Below, one piece after another: positions 1 through 10,175 of a DNA stretch of 64,000 bases. The position numbers and the translations under genes were made by a program. The notes under the pieces were generated by a model. It saw only the letters and a program-made list of their open reading frames with translations, made no database searches and was not told the origin of the DNA. Position 1 is the first letter of the stretch. Each line of letters opens with the position of its first letter. Source of the DNA: Paenarthrobacter aurescens (GTDB taxonomy: Bacteria > Actinomycetota > Actinomycetes > Actinomycetales > Micrococcaceae); assembly GCF_025421775.1 (NCBI RefSeq), contig NZ_JAOEFX010000005.1, positions 310,001-374,000 on the forward strand, read 5' to 3'.

Positions 1-353
1 CCGGGAACGACGTCGGGAACCTCGCCAATCGTGGTGGCCTGGTCGTCGCGGATTCCCTTGATTTGAGCGGAATCGCGCTCGGACACTACCGCTGTGCCAT
101 CCGGCAGGAACACGACCGACCACGGCAGCCGCAACCCGACGTCGAGCTTTCCGTCGACCTCGGGAGCCCGGGGAGGGGTCAGTGTCCCTTGGGTTCCGCC
201 GGGACTGGGTGTGGCCTGGGCGGCGGTGGTATCCGGCGTTGCCGCCGTGCCCGGCGACGACGGACTGCCCGTGCACGCGGCAAGCATCAGGGTCAGCGAG
301 AGTGCGACGGCAGCCAGGAGGCGGGTTCGCCGCTCCGCTCCCTGCCTGTCCAT
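1..353 (-). CDS. PQQ-dependent sugar dehydrogenase-like lipoprotein, partial (3' end outside window)
   Basis: The gene runs off the left edge; only about 117 N-terminal residues are present. The start ATG at 353 has a strong AGGAGG ribosome site just upstream. The protein opens with a positively charged, hydrophobic signal peptide ending in the lipobox LAAC, so it should be lipid-anchored on the outer face of the membrane. A Ser/Pro/Thr/Gly-rich linker follows, then a segment containing LPWSVVFLPDGTAVVSERD, the usual opening of the glucose/sorbosone dehydrogenase (GSDH) beta-propeller fold. The family oxidises aldose sugars outside the cell with PQQ; the catalytic residues lie beyond the window, so substrate and activity cannot be judged. 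It starts 22 bases after the stop of the sunset-domain gene upstream and is probably co-transcribed with it. Confidence 0.8.
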   Translation of the reverse strand, partial: MDRQGAERRTRLLAAVALSLTLMLAACTGSPSSPGTAATPDTTAAQATPSPGGTQGTLTPPRAPEVDGKLDVGLRLPWSVVFLPDGTAVVSERDSAQIKGIRDDQATTIGEVPDVVP

Positions 354-375
354 GGCTGCCTCCTACGGTGCCGGT

Positions 376-1437
376 TCAGTGCCTGTTGCGCCTCGGCGGC
401 CGGAAACCAGCGGCTTCGGCGTGCGCGGCCGATTCGAACCACACGTCCGCGGTGACGTCGTCGTAACCTGCCGCATCTTCGTCGTGGTAGGTCATCGCTG
501 TGGCACTGGCCTTCACGGGGTACCCGGCACCTGGGGTGCTGGAAGATCCGGTTCCGTAGGGGTGCTCAGCGGCCAGATGCCCCGAGCCTGCGGCATCCTC
601 CGCTGCAGCAGACTCCGCCGCAGCGGACTCCGCCCCTGGAAGGGTGGGGGAATGCGCATCGGTGTATTCGTGGTGATGGACAGGGGCGCCGCTCTCATCG
701 GTCCAGGACGCTTCCCACTCGGCCTTGTCGGCTGCGTCGTCGGCCCTGTCGACGTCGTCAGCGGTTACTTGTGGTGACGACGACGGCGAACCGGTGGTGG
801 GGGATTCTGCGGAGTCCGGGGAGGCGATGGGCTGTGATGAACCGGCATCCCAGTCATCCACGTCGCCAGCGTCTGCCGCATGCAGTTTTGCGTCGGTGTC
901 CACTACGGGTTCGTCGACTACCGGCTCGTCAACCACCGGCGCGGCGATGAAAGGCTCTTCCACTGACAGTCCCGGAGTTGCAGCCGGCAGGGTGTGGGGA
1001 GAAGCGCCGTCGGGAGAAGCGCTGTCCGGGGAATCGTCGACGGCGGAACGTGGCTCGGTTTCGACGCCGCCACTTTCGACGGCACCACTTTCGACGGCAC
1101 CACTTTCGACGTCATCACTCCCGACGTTATCACTGGAGGAATCGGGCGGGGTCGCTTCATCCCTCCTGGCTTTTACATCGGTTGGTTCGTCGCCGATTGA
1201 TTCGTCACCGGTCGGACCGCTGCCCTCCGCGGCGGCCTTGCCGAGGTTTGTTACTCCGGCCAATCCGGCCACGCCTGCGGCTGCCGCGGCTGCATCCGGC
1301 ACGGAGGAAGTGTTGCTTGGCTCCATCGCTGCCGGGGCCGGGGCTGAGGTGGAATTGCGCGCCTTGTTGCGGTTCATTAGCCACCAAACAATAGCAATGA
1401 CCAAGACAATGACAATGACCCAAATTAACAAGTCCAT
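376..1437 (-). CDS. Membrane-anchored protein with C-terminal sunset-type domain
   Basis: 353 residues from the ATG at 1437, chosen because AGAAGGG lies about 9 bases upstream; an in-frame ATG at 1458 would add seven residues. Residues 3-21 form one hydrophobic membrane segment. Then comes a long, very acidic, Ala/Ser/Asp/Glu-rich region with internal repeats (VESGAVESG; PVVDEPVVDE). The last ~50 residues (YPVKASATAMTYHDED ... ADVWFESAAHAEAAGF) match the sunset-type domain found at the C-terminus of some actinobacterial membrane and ribosomal proteins, typically recognised by the YPVKG-x-MxYH and AEVWFxSxxxAxAAGF patterns. Function unknown. It lies directly upstream of the sugar dehydrogenase-like gene and probably shares its transcript. 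Confidence 0.75.
   Translation of the reverse strand: MDLLIWVIVIVLVIAIVWWLMNRNKARNSTSAPAPAAMEPSNTSSVPDAAAAAAGVAGLAGVTNLGKAAAEGSGPTGDESIGDEPTDVKARRDEATPPDSSSDNVGSDDVESGAVESGAVESGGVETEPRSAVDDSPDSASPDGASPHTLPAATPGLSVEEPFIAAPVVDEPVVDEPVVDTDAKLHAADAGDVDDWDAGSSQPIASPDSAESPTTGSPSSSPQVTADDVDRADDAADKAEWEASWTDESGAPVHHHEYTDAHSPTLPGAESAAAESAAAEDAAGSGHLAAEHPYGTGSSSTPGAGYPVKASATAMTYHDEDAAGYDDVTADVWFESAAHAEAAGFRPPRRNRH
1071..1130. repeat. 15-bp tandem repeat, four decaying copies
   Basis: Four consecutive 15-bp units start at 1071, 1086, 1101 and 1116 (core CACTTTCGACGGCAC). They lie in frame in the sunset-domain gene and encode its five-residue VESGA-type repeat on the minus strand. The last two units have diverged. 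Confidence 0.75.
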
Positions 1438-1458
1438 GGTTGATGCCCTTCTGCTCAC

Positions 1459-1617
1459 GCGGTGCAGTTCGTGGTGTTCCTGACGTTACGTGGCCGCTAA
1501 TGGGCTGTCCAGCGTTTGACCTGCTGTTCCATGGAAATTAGTCAGCTTCCTTAGGGAAATTATCCATCCGAAGAATCCATTGGAAATGAATTTCACCGGG
1601 TCGCCTAGGCTGGCTCA
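1459..1617. other. Divergent intergenic region, sunset gene / LysR gene
   Basis: 159 bases between two divergently transcribed genes. A TAGGCT -10-like hexamer at 1606-1611 ends six bases before the ATG of the LysR gene, with no ribosome site in between, suggesting a leaderless transcript. Two similar stretches, TGGAAATTAGTC and TGGAAATGAATT, occur in it and could be regulator half-sites, but I cannot assign them. Confidence 0.5.
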
Positions 1618-2549
1618 ATGGACTTCAAGAGGCTGCAGATTCTGCGCGAGTTGGCAGACAGGCAAAGCGTCGGCGCCACGGCTGAGGCCATGAATGTCAC
1701 GGCTTCGGCAGTCTCCCAGCAACTGAAGACGCTCCAGACGGAAATCGGCGTGATCCTGGTTGAGAAAGTTGGCAGGGGAGTACAGCTGACTGAAGCCGGC
1801 CAAGCCATGGCGGCGGCCGCTGCGGACATCGCCACAGCAATGGCCCGGGCTGAGTCCACTATCGACACTTACAGGCAGGGCTGGCAGACGCGCGTTTCCG
1901 CCGCATTCTTCCCCAGCGCAGCCGAAATGCTCTTGCCTGGGATGCTGCATCGGGTCGCAGCAGTGGAGGGCCTTACCTTCGACGCGCATTCGAGGATCCG
2001 GGGACAGCGCATTTTGCGCCCTTGGTGGCGGACTACGACATCGTCCTTGCCCACAGCGTCGATGGGCCGGAGGTCTTCGCGCGCCAGGGCCTGACGGTGG
2101 TCCCGTTACTGGAAGAAGCCCTCGACGTCGCCATGCCCGCGGGCCACCCGTTAGCAGCGAAAGAGCGGTTGAGTCCCGAGGATGTTGTGGATTACCCCTG
2201 GATCGGTGTCCCGGAGGGGTTCCCTTTCGACACGGTCCTACGCCAGATCGAACTCCGCGCCGGAAAGCAAGCCCGGAGGGGCCAACGGTATCCGGACCTC
2301 AGGGTACTGGAGGCGCTGGTGGGTGCGGGCCACGGTATCTGCCTCCTTCCGCGTTACACGGCCCGGGTGAGTGCGAGGCGGGGCCTGGTCCTTCGGCCTC
2401 TGACGGATGTAAAAGCGAGCAGGAGCATCGTTGCTTTGTCGCGTCAGGAGGTTGCGGTGCGGGCAACAATCCGCAGCGTTTTGGACATGCTGAAGAGCGA
2501 GGCGGCAACCATCACAAAGGAGCTCCATGAATCGCGTCTCAATATTTGA
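1618..2549 (+). pseudogene. LysR-family transcriptional regulator, interrupted by a frameshift
   Basis: Residues 1-60 carry a LysR winged helix-turn-helix (LADRQSVGATAEAMNVTASAVSQQLKTL reads as HTH, quoted here only in part: VGATAEAMNVTASAVSQQL). The effector-binding domain continues in another frame from about 1990 to the stop at 2549 (DIVLAHSVDGPEVF ... GHGICLLPRYTA). The switch is at GACGCGCATTCGAGGATCC (1981-1999): adding one T at 1989-1990 gives DAHFEDPG and restores one frame of about 310 residues, the usual LysR length. Either the gene is inactivated, or there is a one-base sequencing error; the intact codons on both sides favour a very recent event or an error. The start appears leaderless (TAGGCT at 1606-1611). 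It precedes ilvD in the same direction, but its target is unknown. Confidence 0.8.
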
Positions 2550-2657
2550 GGGGCAGGTTGCATATATGACCGCAAACAGCTCGCAATATTCGGCTGATCC
2601 CGCTTAACGCGGCAGGGAACAGCGACTCCGGCTCCTGGGTACCCATAGACTTTGGTC
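2550..2657 (+). promoter_or_regulatory. ilvD upstream region with candidate leaderless promoter
   Basis: TAGACT at 2646-2651 sits six bases before the ilvD ATG and there is no Shine-Dalgarno sequence, so transcription may start at the ATG. The -35 region is not recognisable. An imperfect palindrome TCTCA-ATAT-TTGAG (2537-2550) overlaps the end of the LysR gene; its reverse strand reads TGAGACGCGAT, resembling the motif upstream of leuB and leuC. Confidence 0.5.
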
Positions 2658-4379
2658 ATGAGTGACACCACCCAGAATGCGACAGATAACACGCCGGACA
2701 TCAAACCCCGCAGCCGGGTCGTCACCGACGGCATTCACGCGGCCCCTGCCCGTGGCATGTTCCGCGCCGTTGGCATGGGCGACGACGACTTTGCCAAACC
2801 CCAAATTGGTGTCGCGAGTTCGTGGAACGAAATTACCCCGTGCAACCTCTCGCTTAACCGTCTTGCGCAGGGCGCCAAGGAGGGCGTCCATGCCGGCGGT
2901 GGTTTCCCCATGCAGTTCGGCACCATTTCCGTTTCGGACGGCATCTCCATGGGCCACGAGGGCATGCACTTCTCGCTTGTTTCCCGCGAAGTCATTGCCG
3001 ACTCCGTGGAGACTGTGATGCAGGCCGAGCGTATCGATGGCTCGGTTCTCCTGGCCGGCTGCGACAAGTCCCTTCCCGGCATGCTCATGGCTGCCGCCCG
3101 CCTTGACCTTGCTTCGGTCTTTCTCTACGCAGGCTCGATCATGCCGGGGTGGGTCAAGCTTGAGGATGGTTCGGAGAAGGAAGTCACCCTCATTGACGCT
3201 TTCGAGGCCGTCGGCGCCTGCGCCGCCGGAAAGATGAGCATGGAAGACCTAACCCGCATCGAGAAGGCCATTTGTCCCGGCGAAGGCGCCTGTGGCGGCA
3301 TGTACACGGCCAACACCATGGCCTGCATCGGAGAGGCCCTGGGCATGTCCCTTCCGGGTTCAGCAGCTCCGCCGTCGGCAGACCGGCGTCGTGATGATTT
3401 CGCCCGCAAGTCCGGCGAAGCGGTGGTAAACCTGCTGCGCCTGGGTATCACCGCGCGCGACATCATGACCAAGAAGGCGTTTGAGAATGCCATAGCCGTC
3501 ACCATGGCCTTCGGTGGTTCCACCAACGCTGTGCTGCACCTGCTCGCAATCGCCCGCGAGGCGGAAGTCGAGCTGACGCTGGACGACTTCAACCGCATCG
3601 GCGACAAAATCCCGCATCTGGGGGACCTCAAGCCTTTCGGCCGGTACGTCATGACTGATGTGGACAAGATCGGCGGCGTGCCCGTCATCATGAAGGCACT
3701 GCTCGACGCCGGGCTGCTGCATGGCGACTGCCTCACTGTTACCGGAAAGACGCTTGCCGAAAACCTCGCCTCGATCAACCCGCCGGACCTCGACGGCAAG
3801 ATCCTCCGCGCGCTGGACAATCCCATCCACAAGACCGGCGGCATCACCATCCTCCACGGCTCCATGGCTCCTGAAGGTGCCGTGGTGAAGAGCGCAGGCT
3901 TCGATGCAGACGTCTTCGAAGGGACTGCGCGCGTCTTCGAGCGCGAGCAGGGCGCCCTCAATGCACTGGACAATGGTGAAATCCACAAGGGCGACGTTGT
4001 TGTCATCCGCTACGAAGGCCCCAAGGGAGGCCCGGGCATGCGCGAAATGCTGGCGATCACCGGAGCCATCAAGGGTGCGGGCCTTGGCAAGGATGTCCTC
4101 CTTCTCACGGATGGCCGCTTCTCGGGAGGTACCACCGGCCTGTGCATCGGGCACGTTGCCCCGGAAGCGGTGGACGGCGGCCCCATCGCCTTCGTGAAGG
4201 ATGGGGACCGGATCCGTGTCGACATTGCTGCCCGATCTTTCGACCTGCTTGTTGACGAGGCCGAGCTCGAAGCCCGTAAGGAGGGCTGGGAGCCGTTGCC
4301 CGCCAAGTTCACCAAGGGTGTCCTGGCTAAGTACGCCAAGCTGGTCCACAGCGCCTCCACCGGCGCCTACTGCGGCTAA
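2658..4379 (+). CDS. ilvD: Dihydroxy-acid dehydratase
   Basis: 573 residues. IlvD dehydrates 2,3-dihydroxy-isovalerate and 2,3-dihydroxy-3-methylvalerate to the 2-oxo acids of valine/leucine and isoleucine synthesis, in the cytoplasm. The family iron-sulfur ligands are visible: Cys62 (TPCNLSLNR), Cys135 in [10 protein letters not shown] and Cys212 in [14 protein letters not shown]. The ATG at 2658 is preferred over a TTG two codons upstream because it is the conserved N-terminus and a TAGACT box lies six bases before it. The next genes in the same direction are ilvB, ilvN and ilvC, but a separate attenuated promoter lies between, so ilvD is probably its own unit. Length and sequence look typical for actinobacteria. 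Confidence 0.97.
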   Translation: MSDTTQNATDNTPDIKPRSRVVTDGIHAAPARGMFRAVGMGDDDFAKPQIGVASSWNEITPCNLSLNRLAQGAKEGVHAGGGFPMQFGTISVSDGISMGHEGMHFSLVSREVIADSVETVMQAERIDGSVLLAGCDKSLPGMLMAAARLDLASVFLYAGSIMPGWVKLEDGSEKEVTLIDAFEAVGACAAGKMSMEDLTRIEKAICPGEGACGGMYTANTMACIGEALGMSLPGSAAPPSADRRRDDFARKSGEAVVNLLRLGITARDIMTKKAFENAIAVTMAFGGSTNAVLHLLAIAREAEVELTLDDFNRIGDKIPHLGDLKPFGRYVMTDVDKIGGVPVIMKALLDAGLLHGDCLTVTGKTLAENLASINPPDLDGKILRALDNPIHKTGGITILHGSMAPEGAVVKSAGFDADVFEGTARVFEREQGALNALDNGEIHKGDVVVIRYEGPKGGPGMREMLAITGAIKGAGLGKDVLLLTDGRFSGGTTGLCIGHVAPEAVDGGPIAFVKDGDRIRVDIAARSFDLLVDEAELEARKEGWEPLPAKFTKGVLAKYAKLVHSASTGAYCG

Positions 4380-4446
4380 AACCGGCACCGGGCTCTACCT
4401 GTCGTGAGACGGATGGAGTCCGGTGGGCGGACACTGCTGTCCAAAT

Positions 4447-4485
4447 AGTGAGATACGATAGTGGTCGATTGACACGTATCTCACT
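4447..4485 (+). promoter_or_regulatory. ilvB promoter region with 11-bp inverted repeat (candidate NdgR operator)
   Basis: AGTGAGATACG (4447-4457) and its exact reverse complement CGTATCTCACT (4475-4485) are separated by 17 bases. The left arm overlaps a -10-like TACGAT (4454-4459). A perfect TTGACA (4469-4474) just before the right arm could be the -35 of a second promoter whose -10 would be AACACT (4493-4498), six bases before the leader ATG. Either way a bound regulator would block polymerase. The TGAGA/TCTCA arms resemble the operator half-sites described for NdgR/LtbR-type IclR regulators, and an ndgR gene is present in this window; the link is inference. Confidence 0.6.
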
Positions 4486-4504
4486 TAGAGGGAACACTGA
4501 ACGC

Positions 4505-4558
4505 ATGATCACATTCGTTACCGTCGGCGTCGTCGTCCTTACCAAGCGCGTGGCTTAG
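4505..4558 (+). CDS. ilvB operon leader peptide
   Basis: A 17-residue ORF reads M-I-T-F-V-T-V-G-V-V-V-L-T-K-R-V-A: one Ile, six Val and one Leu, the three end products of the downstream pathway. Four of the five codons at positions 9-12 and neighbours are Val/Leu in a row (VVVL). It is followed by an intrinsic terminator before ilvB. This is the classical design of ribosome-mediated attenuation: shortage of charged branched-chain tRNAs stalls the ribosome here and prevents terminator formation. No good ribosome site lies at normal distance (GAGGG is 12 bases away), and it may be translated leaderless. Confidence 0.8.
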   Translation: MITFVTVGVVVLTKRVA

Positions 4559-4625
4559 CCCGACTGGTAACGAACTGTCACGCGCAAACCCCTCGAAGAG
4601 CCGGAAGGCTGAGGGGTTTTTTTAT
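4514..4625 (+). terminator. ilvB attenuator: pause stem and rho-independent terminator
   Basis: The terminator stem is AAACCCCTC (4586-4594) with GAGGGGTTT (4611-4619), an inner AGCC-GGAA-GGCT stem, and a run of seven T ending about 4623. Upstream, TTCGTTACCGTCGG (4514-4527) in the leader peptide pairs with CCGACTGGTAACGAA (4560-4574) with one bulged base. A competing pairing GCGCGTG (4546-4552) with CACGCGC (4579-4585) would sit against the terminator. I have not folded this computationally; the alternative structures are read by eye. Confidence 0.75.
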
Positions 4626-4725
4626 TCCCCGCGGTTGATTTCGTCAACAAGCACGGCGCAGTGCAGCGGGGCAGCAGTGCCAGAAGCAAGACCCATCAAT
4701 TGAAGATCCACTAAGGAAGAGTCCG

Positions 4726-6630
4726 ATGAGCAAAGGATCGCCGATCAGCCCCTCGCTGATGGCTGCAAAGTCCGCTGGAGCCCACAAAGCTCCGGAAAAG
4801 GTCGACCGCACGGCTGAGGCCGTCGTCGTCGACGCTGCTGCACCTCTCTCTCCTGTACTTGGGCCGAACACCGTTGTACCCCCAACGGTGATGTCCGGCT
4901 CGCAAGCAATTGTCCGTTCGCTCGAAGAACTCGGCGTGGACGATATTTTCGGTTTGCCCGGTGGCGCGATCCTGCCCACCTACGACCCCTTGATGGCCTC
5001 CAGGATGAATCACATCCTGGTCCGTCACGAACAGGGAGCCGGCCACGCCGCGCAAGGCTACGCCATGGTCACCGGACGGGTTGGCGTTTGCATCGCCACC
5101 TCGGGACCCGGTGCCACCAACCTCGTTACCGCCATCATGGACGCCCACATGGACTCCGTGCCGATGGTGGCCATTACCGGCCAGGTTTCCAGTGGAGTCA
5201 TCGGCACCGATGCCTTCCAGGAAGCAGACATCGTGGGAATCACGATGCCCATCACCAAGCACTCATTCCTGGTGACCGACCCCAATGACATTCCGCACGT
5301 CATGGCCGAGGCATTCCACCTCGCGTCCACTGGCCGTCCCGGTCCGGTCCTGGTGGATATTGCCAAGGACGCCCAGGTAGGTCAGATGACCTTCTCCTGG
5401 CCGCCGAAGGTGGACCTGCCGGGCTACCGCCCTGTGGTCCGCGGCCACAACAAGCAGGTCCGCGAGGCTGCCAAGCTGATCGCCGCAGCCAGCAAGCCTG
5501 TCCTCTATGTGGGCGGTGGCGTGGTCAAGGGCCATGCCTCGGCGGAGCTCATGGAGCTTGCGCTGGCCACCGGCGCTCCCGTGGTCACTACCTTGATGGC
5601 CCGCGGCGCGTTCCCCGATTCGCACCCCCAGCACGTCGGCATGCCCGGCATGCATGGATCCGTGTCTGCCGTGACGGCGCTTCAGCAGGCGGATCTGCTG
5701 ATCACCCTTGGTGCCCGGTTTGATGACCGCGTCACGGGTGTGCTGAAGACCTTCGCCCCGTTTGCCAAGGTCATCCACGCCGACATCGACCCCGCGGAAA
5801 TTTCCAAGAACCGGACTGCCGATGTCCCGATCGTTGGCTCGGTCAAGGAAATCATTCCGGAACTCACCGAGGCAGTGAAGACGCAGTTCGAGCTGAGCGG
5901 AACCCCGGACCTCGATTCCTGGTGGGCCTTCCTTGGCAACTTGCGCGATACGTACCCCCTGGGGTGGACTGAGCCGGAAGACGGTCTCACTGCCCCGCAG
6001 CGGGTGATCAAACGGATCGGTGAACTCACAGGTCCGGAAGGCATCTATGTAGCCGGAGTAGGCCAGCACCAGATGTGGGCCGCCCAGTTCATCAAGTACG
6101 AACGGCCGCACGCCTGGCTGAACTCAGGCGGCGCAGGAACCATGGGATACTCGGTTCCGGCAGCCATGGGTGCAAAGGTTGGTGAACCGGACCGCGTGGT
6201 CTGGGCCATCGACGGTGACGGCTGCTTCCAGATGACCAATCAGGAACTGGCCACCTGCGCCATCAACAACATCCCGATCAAGGTCGCCATCATTAACAAC
6301 TCCTCGCTGGGCATGGTCCGCCAATGGCAGACGCTGTTCTACGAGGGCCGCTACTCGAACACGGATCTGAACACTGGCCACGACACCATCCGGATTCCGG
6401 ACTTCGTGAAGCTGGCCGACGCCTATGGTTGTGCCGCACTGCGTTGTGAGCGCGACGAAGACATCGACGCCACCATCCAGAAGGCACTTGAGATCAACGA
6501 CCGTCCCGTGGTCATTGACTTCGTTGTCAGCCCCAACTCGATGGTGTGGCCGATGGTGCCTTCGGGCGTCAGCAATGACCAGATCCAGGTTGCCCGCAAC
6601 ATGACCCCGGAATGGGAAGAGGAGGACTAG
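4726..6630 (+). CDS. ilvB: Acetolactate synthase, large (catalytic) subunit
   Basis: 634 residues. It condenses two pyruvates to 2-acetolactate, or pyruvate with 2-oxobutyrate to 2-aceto-2-hydroxybutyrate, the first common step of Val/Leu/Ile synthesis. It has the three thiamine-diphosphate enzyme domains: the N-terminal domain with the catalytic Glu102 in [15 protein letters not shown], the central FAD-binding-type domain, and the C-terminal domain with the Mg/ThDP motif starting [13 protein letters not shown] at about residue 495. The ATG at 4726 follows AAGGAAG at good distance. The first ~55 residues are a Ser/Ala/Lys-rich extension seen in actinobacterial homologues. ilvN begins three bases after the stop; expression should be governed by the attenuator at 4505-4625. 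Confidence 0.97.
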   Translation: MSKGSPISPSLMAAKSAGAHKAPEKVDRTAEAVVVDAAAPLSPVLGPNTVVPPTVMSGSQAIVRSLEELGVDDIFGLPGGAILPTYDPLMASRMNHILVRHEQGAGHAAQGYAMVTGRVGVCIATSGPGATNLVTAIMDAHMDSVPMVAITGQVSSGVIGTDAFQEADIVGITMPITKHSFLVTDPNDIPHVMAEAFHLASTGRPGPVLVDIAKDAQVGQMTFSWPPKVDLPGYRPVVRGHNKQVREAAKLIAAASKPVLYVGGGVVKGHASAELMELALATGAPVVTTLMARGAFPDSHPQHVGMPGMHGSVSAVTALQQADLLITLGARFDDRVTGVLKTFAPFAKVIHADIDPAEISKNRTADVPIVGSVKEIIPELTEAVKTQFELSGTPDLDSWWAFLGNLRDTYPLGWTEPEDGLTAPQRVIKRIGELTGPEGIYVAGVGQHQMWAAQFIKYERPHAWLNSGGAGTMGYSVPAAMGAKVGEPDRVVWAIDGDGCFQMTNQELATCAINNIPIKVAIINNSSLGMVRQWQTLFYEGRYSNTDLNTGHDTIRIPDFVKLADAYGCAALRCERDEDIDATIQKALEINDRPVVIDFVVSPNSMVWPMVPSGVSNDQIQVARNMTPEWEEED

Positions 6631-6632
6631 GC

Positions 6633-7145
6633 ATGACCCGCCACACACTGTCCGTTCTGGTAGAAGACAAGCCCGGTGTGCTGACCCGCGTGGCCAGCCT
6701 CTTCGCCAGGCGCGCTTTCAACATCAATTCCCTGGCTGTAGGACCCACCGAGGTCCCCGGCATGTCCCGCATGACGGTTGTCGTCGACGCCGACGGCGAC
6801 CTCATCGAGCAGGTCACCAAGCAGCTCAACAAGTTGGTCAACGTGATCAAGATTGTGGAGCTGACTTCCGAATCTTCCGTACAACGCGACCACATCCTGG
6901 TCAAGGTACGTGCGGATGCCGCGACACGCCTGCAGGTTACCCAAGCTGCAGACTTGTTCCGTGCCGCCGTCGTCGACGTGTCCACAGACTCGTTGGTGAT
7001 CGAGGCAACCGGTACCCCCGAGAAGCTCGCTGCATTGCTCTCAGTGCTCGAGCCGTTCGGCATCCGTGAAATCGTGCAGTCCGGCACCTTGGCCGTTGGA
7101 CGGGGATCCCGCTCCATGAGTGACAGGGCGCTTCGCTCGGCGTGA
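6633..7145 (+). CDS. ilvN: Acetolactate synthase, small (regulatory) subunit
   Basis: 170 residues from the ATG at 6633, preceded by GGAGG at 6621-6625 inside the ilvB tail; an upstream GTG is in frame but lacks conservation. An ACT domain spans about residues 1-75 (HTLSVLVEDKPGVLTRVASL at the start), the site where valine-type feedback inhibitors bind in this family, and the C-terminal half matches the ALS_ss_C domain. It activates IlvB and gives end-product inhibition. It is spaced two bases from ilvB, so translational coupling is likely. Confidence 0.96.
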   Translation: MTRHTLSVLVEDKPGVLTRVASLFARRAFNINSLAVGPTEVPGMSRMTVVVDADGDLIEQVTKQLNKLVNVIKIVELTSESSVQRDHILVKVRADAATRLQVTQAADLFRAAVVDVSTDSLVIEATGTPEKLAALLSVLEPFGIREIVQSGTLAVGRGSRSMSDRALRSA

Positions 7146-7232
7146 AACCATGCAGGTGCAGGCCACGGCCTGCGCCTGCCTTCAGCGGCTGAGCAACGCG
7201 TCCAGTAACGCAGCACCACAATCAATATCTAA

Positions 7233-8285
<1,053 letters not shown>

Positions 8286-8318
8286 TAGCCTCTTCGGCAC
8301 CAGCACTGCACTGAGAAG

Positions 8319-8356
8319 CGATGCCCGTCCGGCTCAACACAGCCGGGCGGGCATCG
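8319..8356 (+). terminator. Hairpin terminator after ilvC
   Basis: CGATGCCCGTCCGGCT (8319-8334) pairs with AGCCGGGCGGGCATCG (8341-8356), a 16-bp stem with one G-U pair and a six-base loop. There is no T run after it, a common form for GC-rich actinobacteria. Confidence 0.65.
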
Positions 8357-8412
8357 CCGTTCCACCACCGTTTCTCCGCCGTTTCTCCACCGAATTGCCC
8401 AGCCGGCCAGGC

Positions 8413-8428
8413 TGTGAACTTGTTCACA
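8413..8428 (+). promoter_or_regulatory. CRP/GlxR-type palindrome upstream of serA
   Basis: TGTGAACTTGTTCACA is a perfect 16-bp palindrome of the form TGTGA-N6-TCACA, the consensus for cAMP-receptor proteins (CRP; GlxR in corynebacteria). It lies 152 bases before the serA start and after the ilvC hairpin, so it would act on serA. The rest of the 294-base gap shows no clear -35/-10 pair. Confidence 0.6.
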
Positions 8429-8579
8429 ACCTCTCCGGTCCGGCCGTAACATCGCTGCCCGGCACGGGAAACACTGCCCGGATTCGATATTCTGGGCTGG
8501 TCCCGGCTCCCAGTCCCGGGCCACGCATCCGCTCCTTGTCCAGTTCTGTCCAAAGTTGTCCAAAGTAAGGTGCCACCCC

Positions 8580-10175
8580 GTGTCAGCCAGCAAACCCGTC
8601 GTCCTCCTCGCCGAGGAACTTTCGCCCGCAACAGTCGAGGCATTGGGCCCGGACTTTGAAATCCGCCAGACCGACGGTGCCGACCGTTCCCAGCTGCTGT
8701 CTGCCATCGCCGACGTCGACGCCATCCTGGTTCGCTCAGCCACCCAGGTGGACGCCGAGGCGATCGCCGCGGCCAAGAACCTCAAGGTCATCGCCCGTGC
8801 AGGCGTAGGCCTGGACAACGTGGATATCAAGTCCGCAACGCAGGCAGGCGTCATGGTGGTTAATGCCCCGACGTCCAACATCGTCTCCGCCGCGGAGCTT
8901 ACGGTGGGCCACATCCTGAGCCTCGCCCGCCACATTCCGCAGGCCAGCTCGGCGCTGAAGAACGGCGAATGGAAGCGCTCCAAGTACACCGGCATCGAAC
9001 TCTTCGAGAAGAAGATCGGCATCATCGGCCTTGGCCGCATCGGCGCCCTGGTGGCAGCACGCCTGCAGGGTTTCGAAACCGAGATCCTCGCCTACGACCC
9101 CTACATCACAGCGGCCCGCGCCGCACAGCTGGGCGTCAAGCTGGTCACCTTGGATGAACTCCTGGAGAATTCCGATTTCATCACCATCCACATGCCCAAG
9201 ACGCCGGAGACGGTAGGCATGCTGGGCGCCGACGCCTTCCGCAAGATGAAGGAGACGGCCTACGTCATCAATGTTGCCCGTGGCGGCCTGGTGGACGAAG
9301 AAGCGCTCTACATCGCGTTGAAGGAAGGCCAGATCGCCGGCGCCGGCGTCGACGTCTTCGTCAAGGAGCCCAGCACCGACCTGCCGTTCTTCGAACTCGA
9401 CAACGTCGTGGTCACCCCGCACCTCGGTGCATCCACCGATGAGGCCCAGGAGAAGGCGGGCGTCTCTGTCGCCAAGTCCGTTCGGTTGGCCCTTGCCGGT
9501 GAGCTCGTGCCGGATGCCGTAAACGTTGCCGGCGGTGTCATCGCTCCGGACGTGCGCCCGGGCATCCCCTTGATCGAAAAGCTCGGCCGGATCTTCACTG
9601 CGCTGACCCATGCCTCCCTCACCCAGATCGACGTGGAGGTGGCCGGCGAAATTGCTGCGCTGGACGTCAAGGTCCTTGAGTTGGCCGCGCTGAAGGGCGT
9701 CTTTGCCGATGTGGTAACTGAGCAGGTCTCCTACGTGAATGCTCCTGTCATCGCCGAGCAGCGCGGCATCAACACCCGCCTCATTACCACGCCGGATGCT
9801 GAAGACTACCGAAATGTACTGACCATCCGGGGGGCGCTCAGCGATGGTTCCCAGATCTCCGTCGCCGGTACCCTCACAGGTCCCAAGCAGGTGGAGAAGC
9901 TTGTTGGCGTCAATGGGTACGACGTCGAAATCCCCATCAGTGAGCACCTGGTTGTAGTGGCTTACGCCGACCGTCCGGGCGTGATCGGCACCATCGGACA
10001 CATCCTGGGCATGAACAACATCAACATCGGCGGCATGCAAGTGGCCCGACAGACTGAAGGCGGCCAGGTCCTGGCGCTCCTGACCATCGACAGCTCCGTC
10101 CCGCAGCAGGTACTGGAGGCCATCAAGGCCGGTATCGGCGCAGACATGGTCCGGGAAGTGGACCTGGAGGACTAG
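8580..10175 (+). CDS. serA: D-3-phosphoglycerate dehydrogenase
   Basis: 531 residues from the GTG at 8580, which has AAGGTG seven bases upstream; an in-frame TTG eight codons earlier lacks conservation. It oxidises 3-phosphoglycerate to 3-phosphohydroxypyruvate, committing carbon to serine. The NAD-binding motif IGIIGLGRIGALVA is near residue 145; the catalytic His region is VVVTPHLGAST. This is the long type I form: an intervening (ASB) domain and a C-terminal ACT domain (ADRPGVIGTIGHILGMNNI) for serine feedback. It stands alone behind the ilvC hairpin and a CRP-like site. Confidence 0.96.
   Translation: MSASKPVVLLAEELSPATVEALGPDFEIRQTDGADRSQLLSAIADVDAILVRSATQVDAEAIAAAKNLKVIARAGVGLDNVDIKSATQAGVMVVNAPTSNIVSAAELTVGHILSLARHIPQASSALKNGEWKRSKYTGIELFEKKIGIIGLGRIGALVAARLQGFETEILAYDPYITAARAAQLGVKLVTLDELLENSDFITIHMPKTPETVGMLGADAFRKMKETAYVINVARGGLVDEEALYIALKEGQIAGAGVDVFVKEPSTDLPFFELDNVVVTPHLGASTDEAQEKAGVSVAKSVRLALAGELVPDAVNVAGGVIAPDVRPGIPLIEKLGRIFTALTHASLTQIDVEVAGEIAALDVKVLELAALKGVFADVVTEQVSYVNAPVIAEQRGINTRLITTPDAEDYRNVLTIRGALSDGSQISVAGTLTGPKQVEKLVGVNGYDVEIPISEHLVVVAYADRPGVIGTIGHILGMNNINIGGMQVARQTEGGQVLALLTIDSSVPQQVLEAIKAGIGADMVREVDLED

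Noticed and set aside
3360..4388. 342-codon minus-strand open frame within ilvD
   Set aside because: ilvD is unambiguous on the other strand; the frame arises from codon bias.
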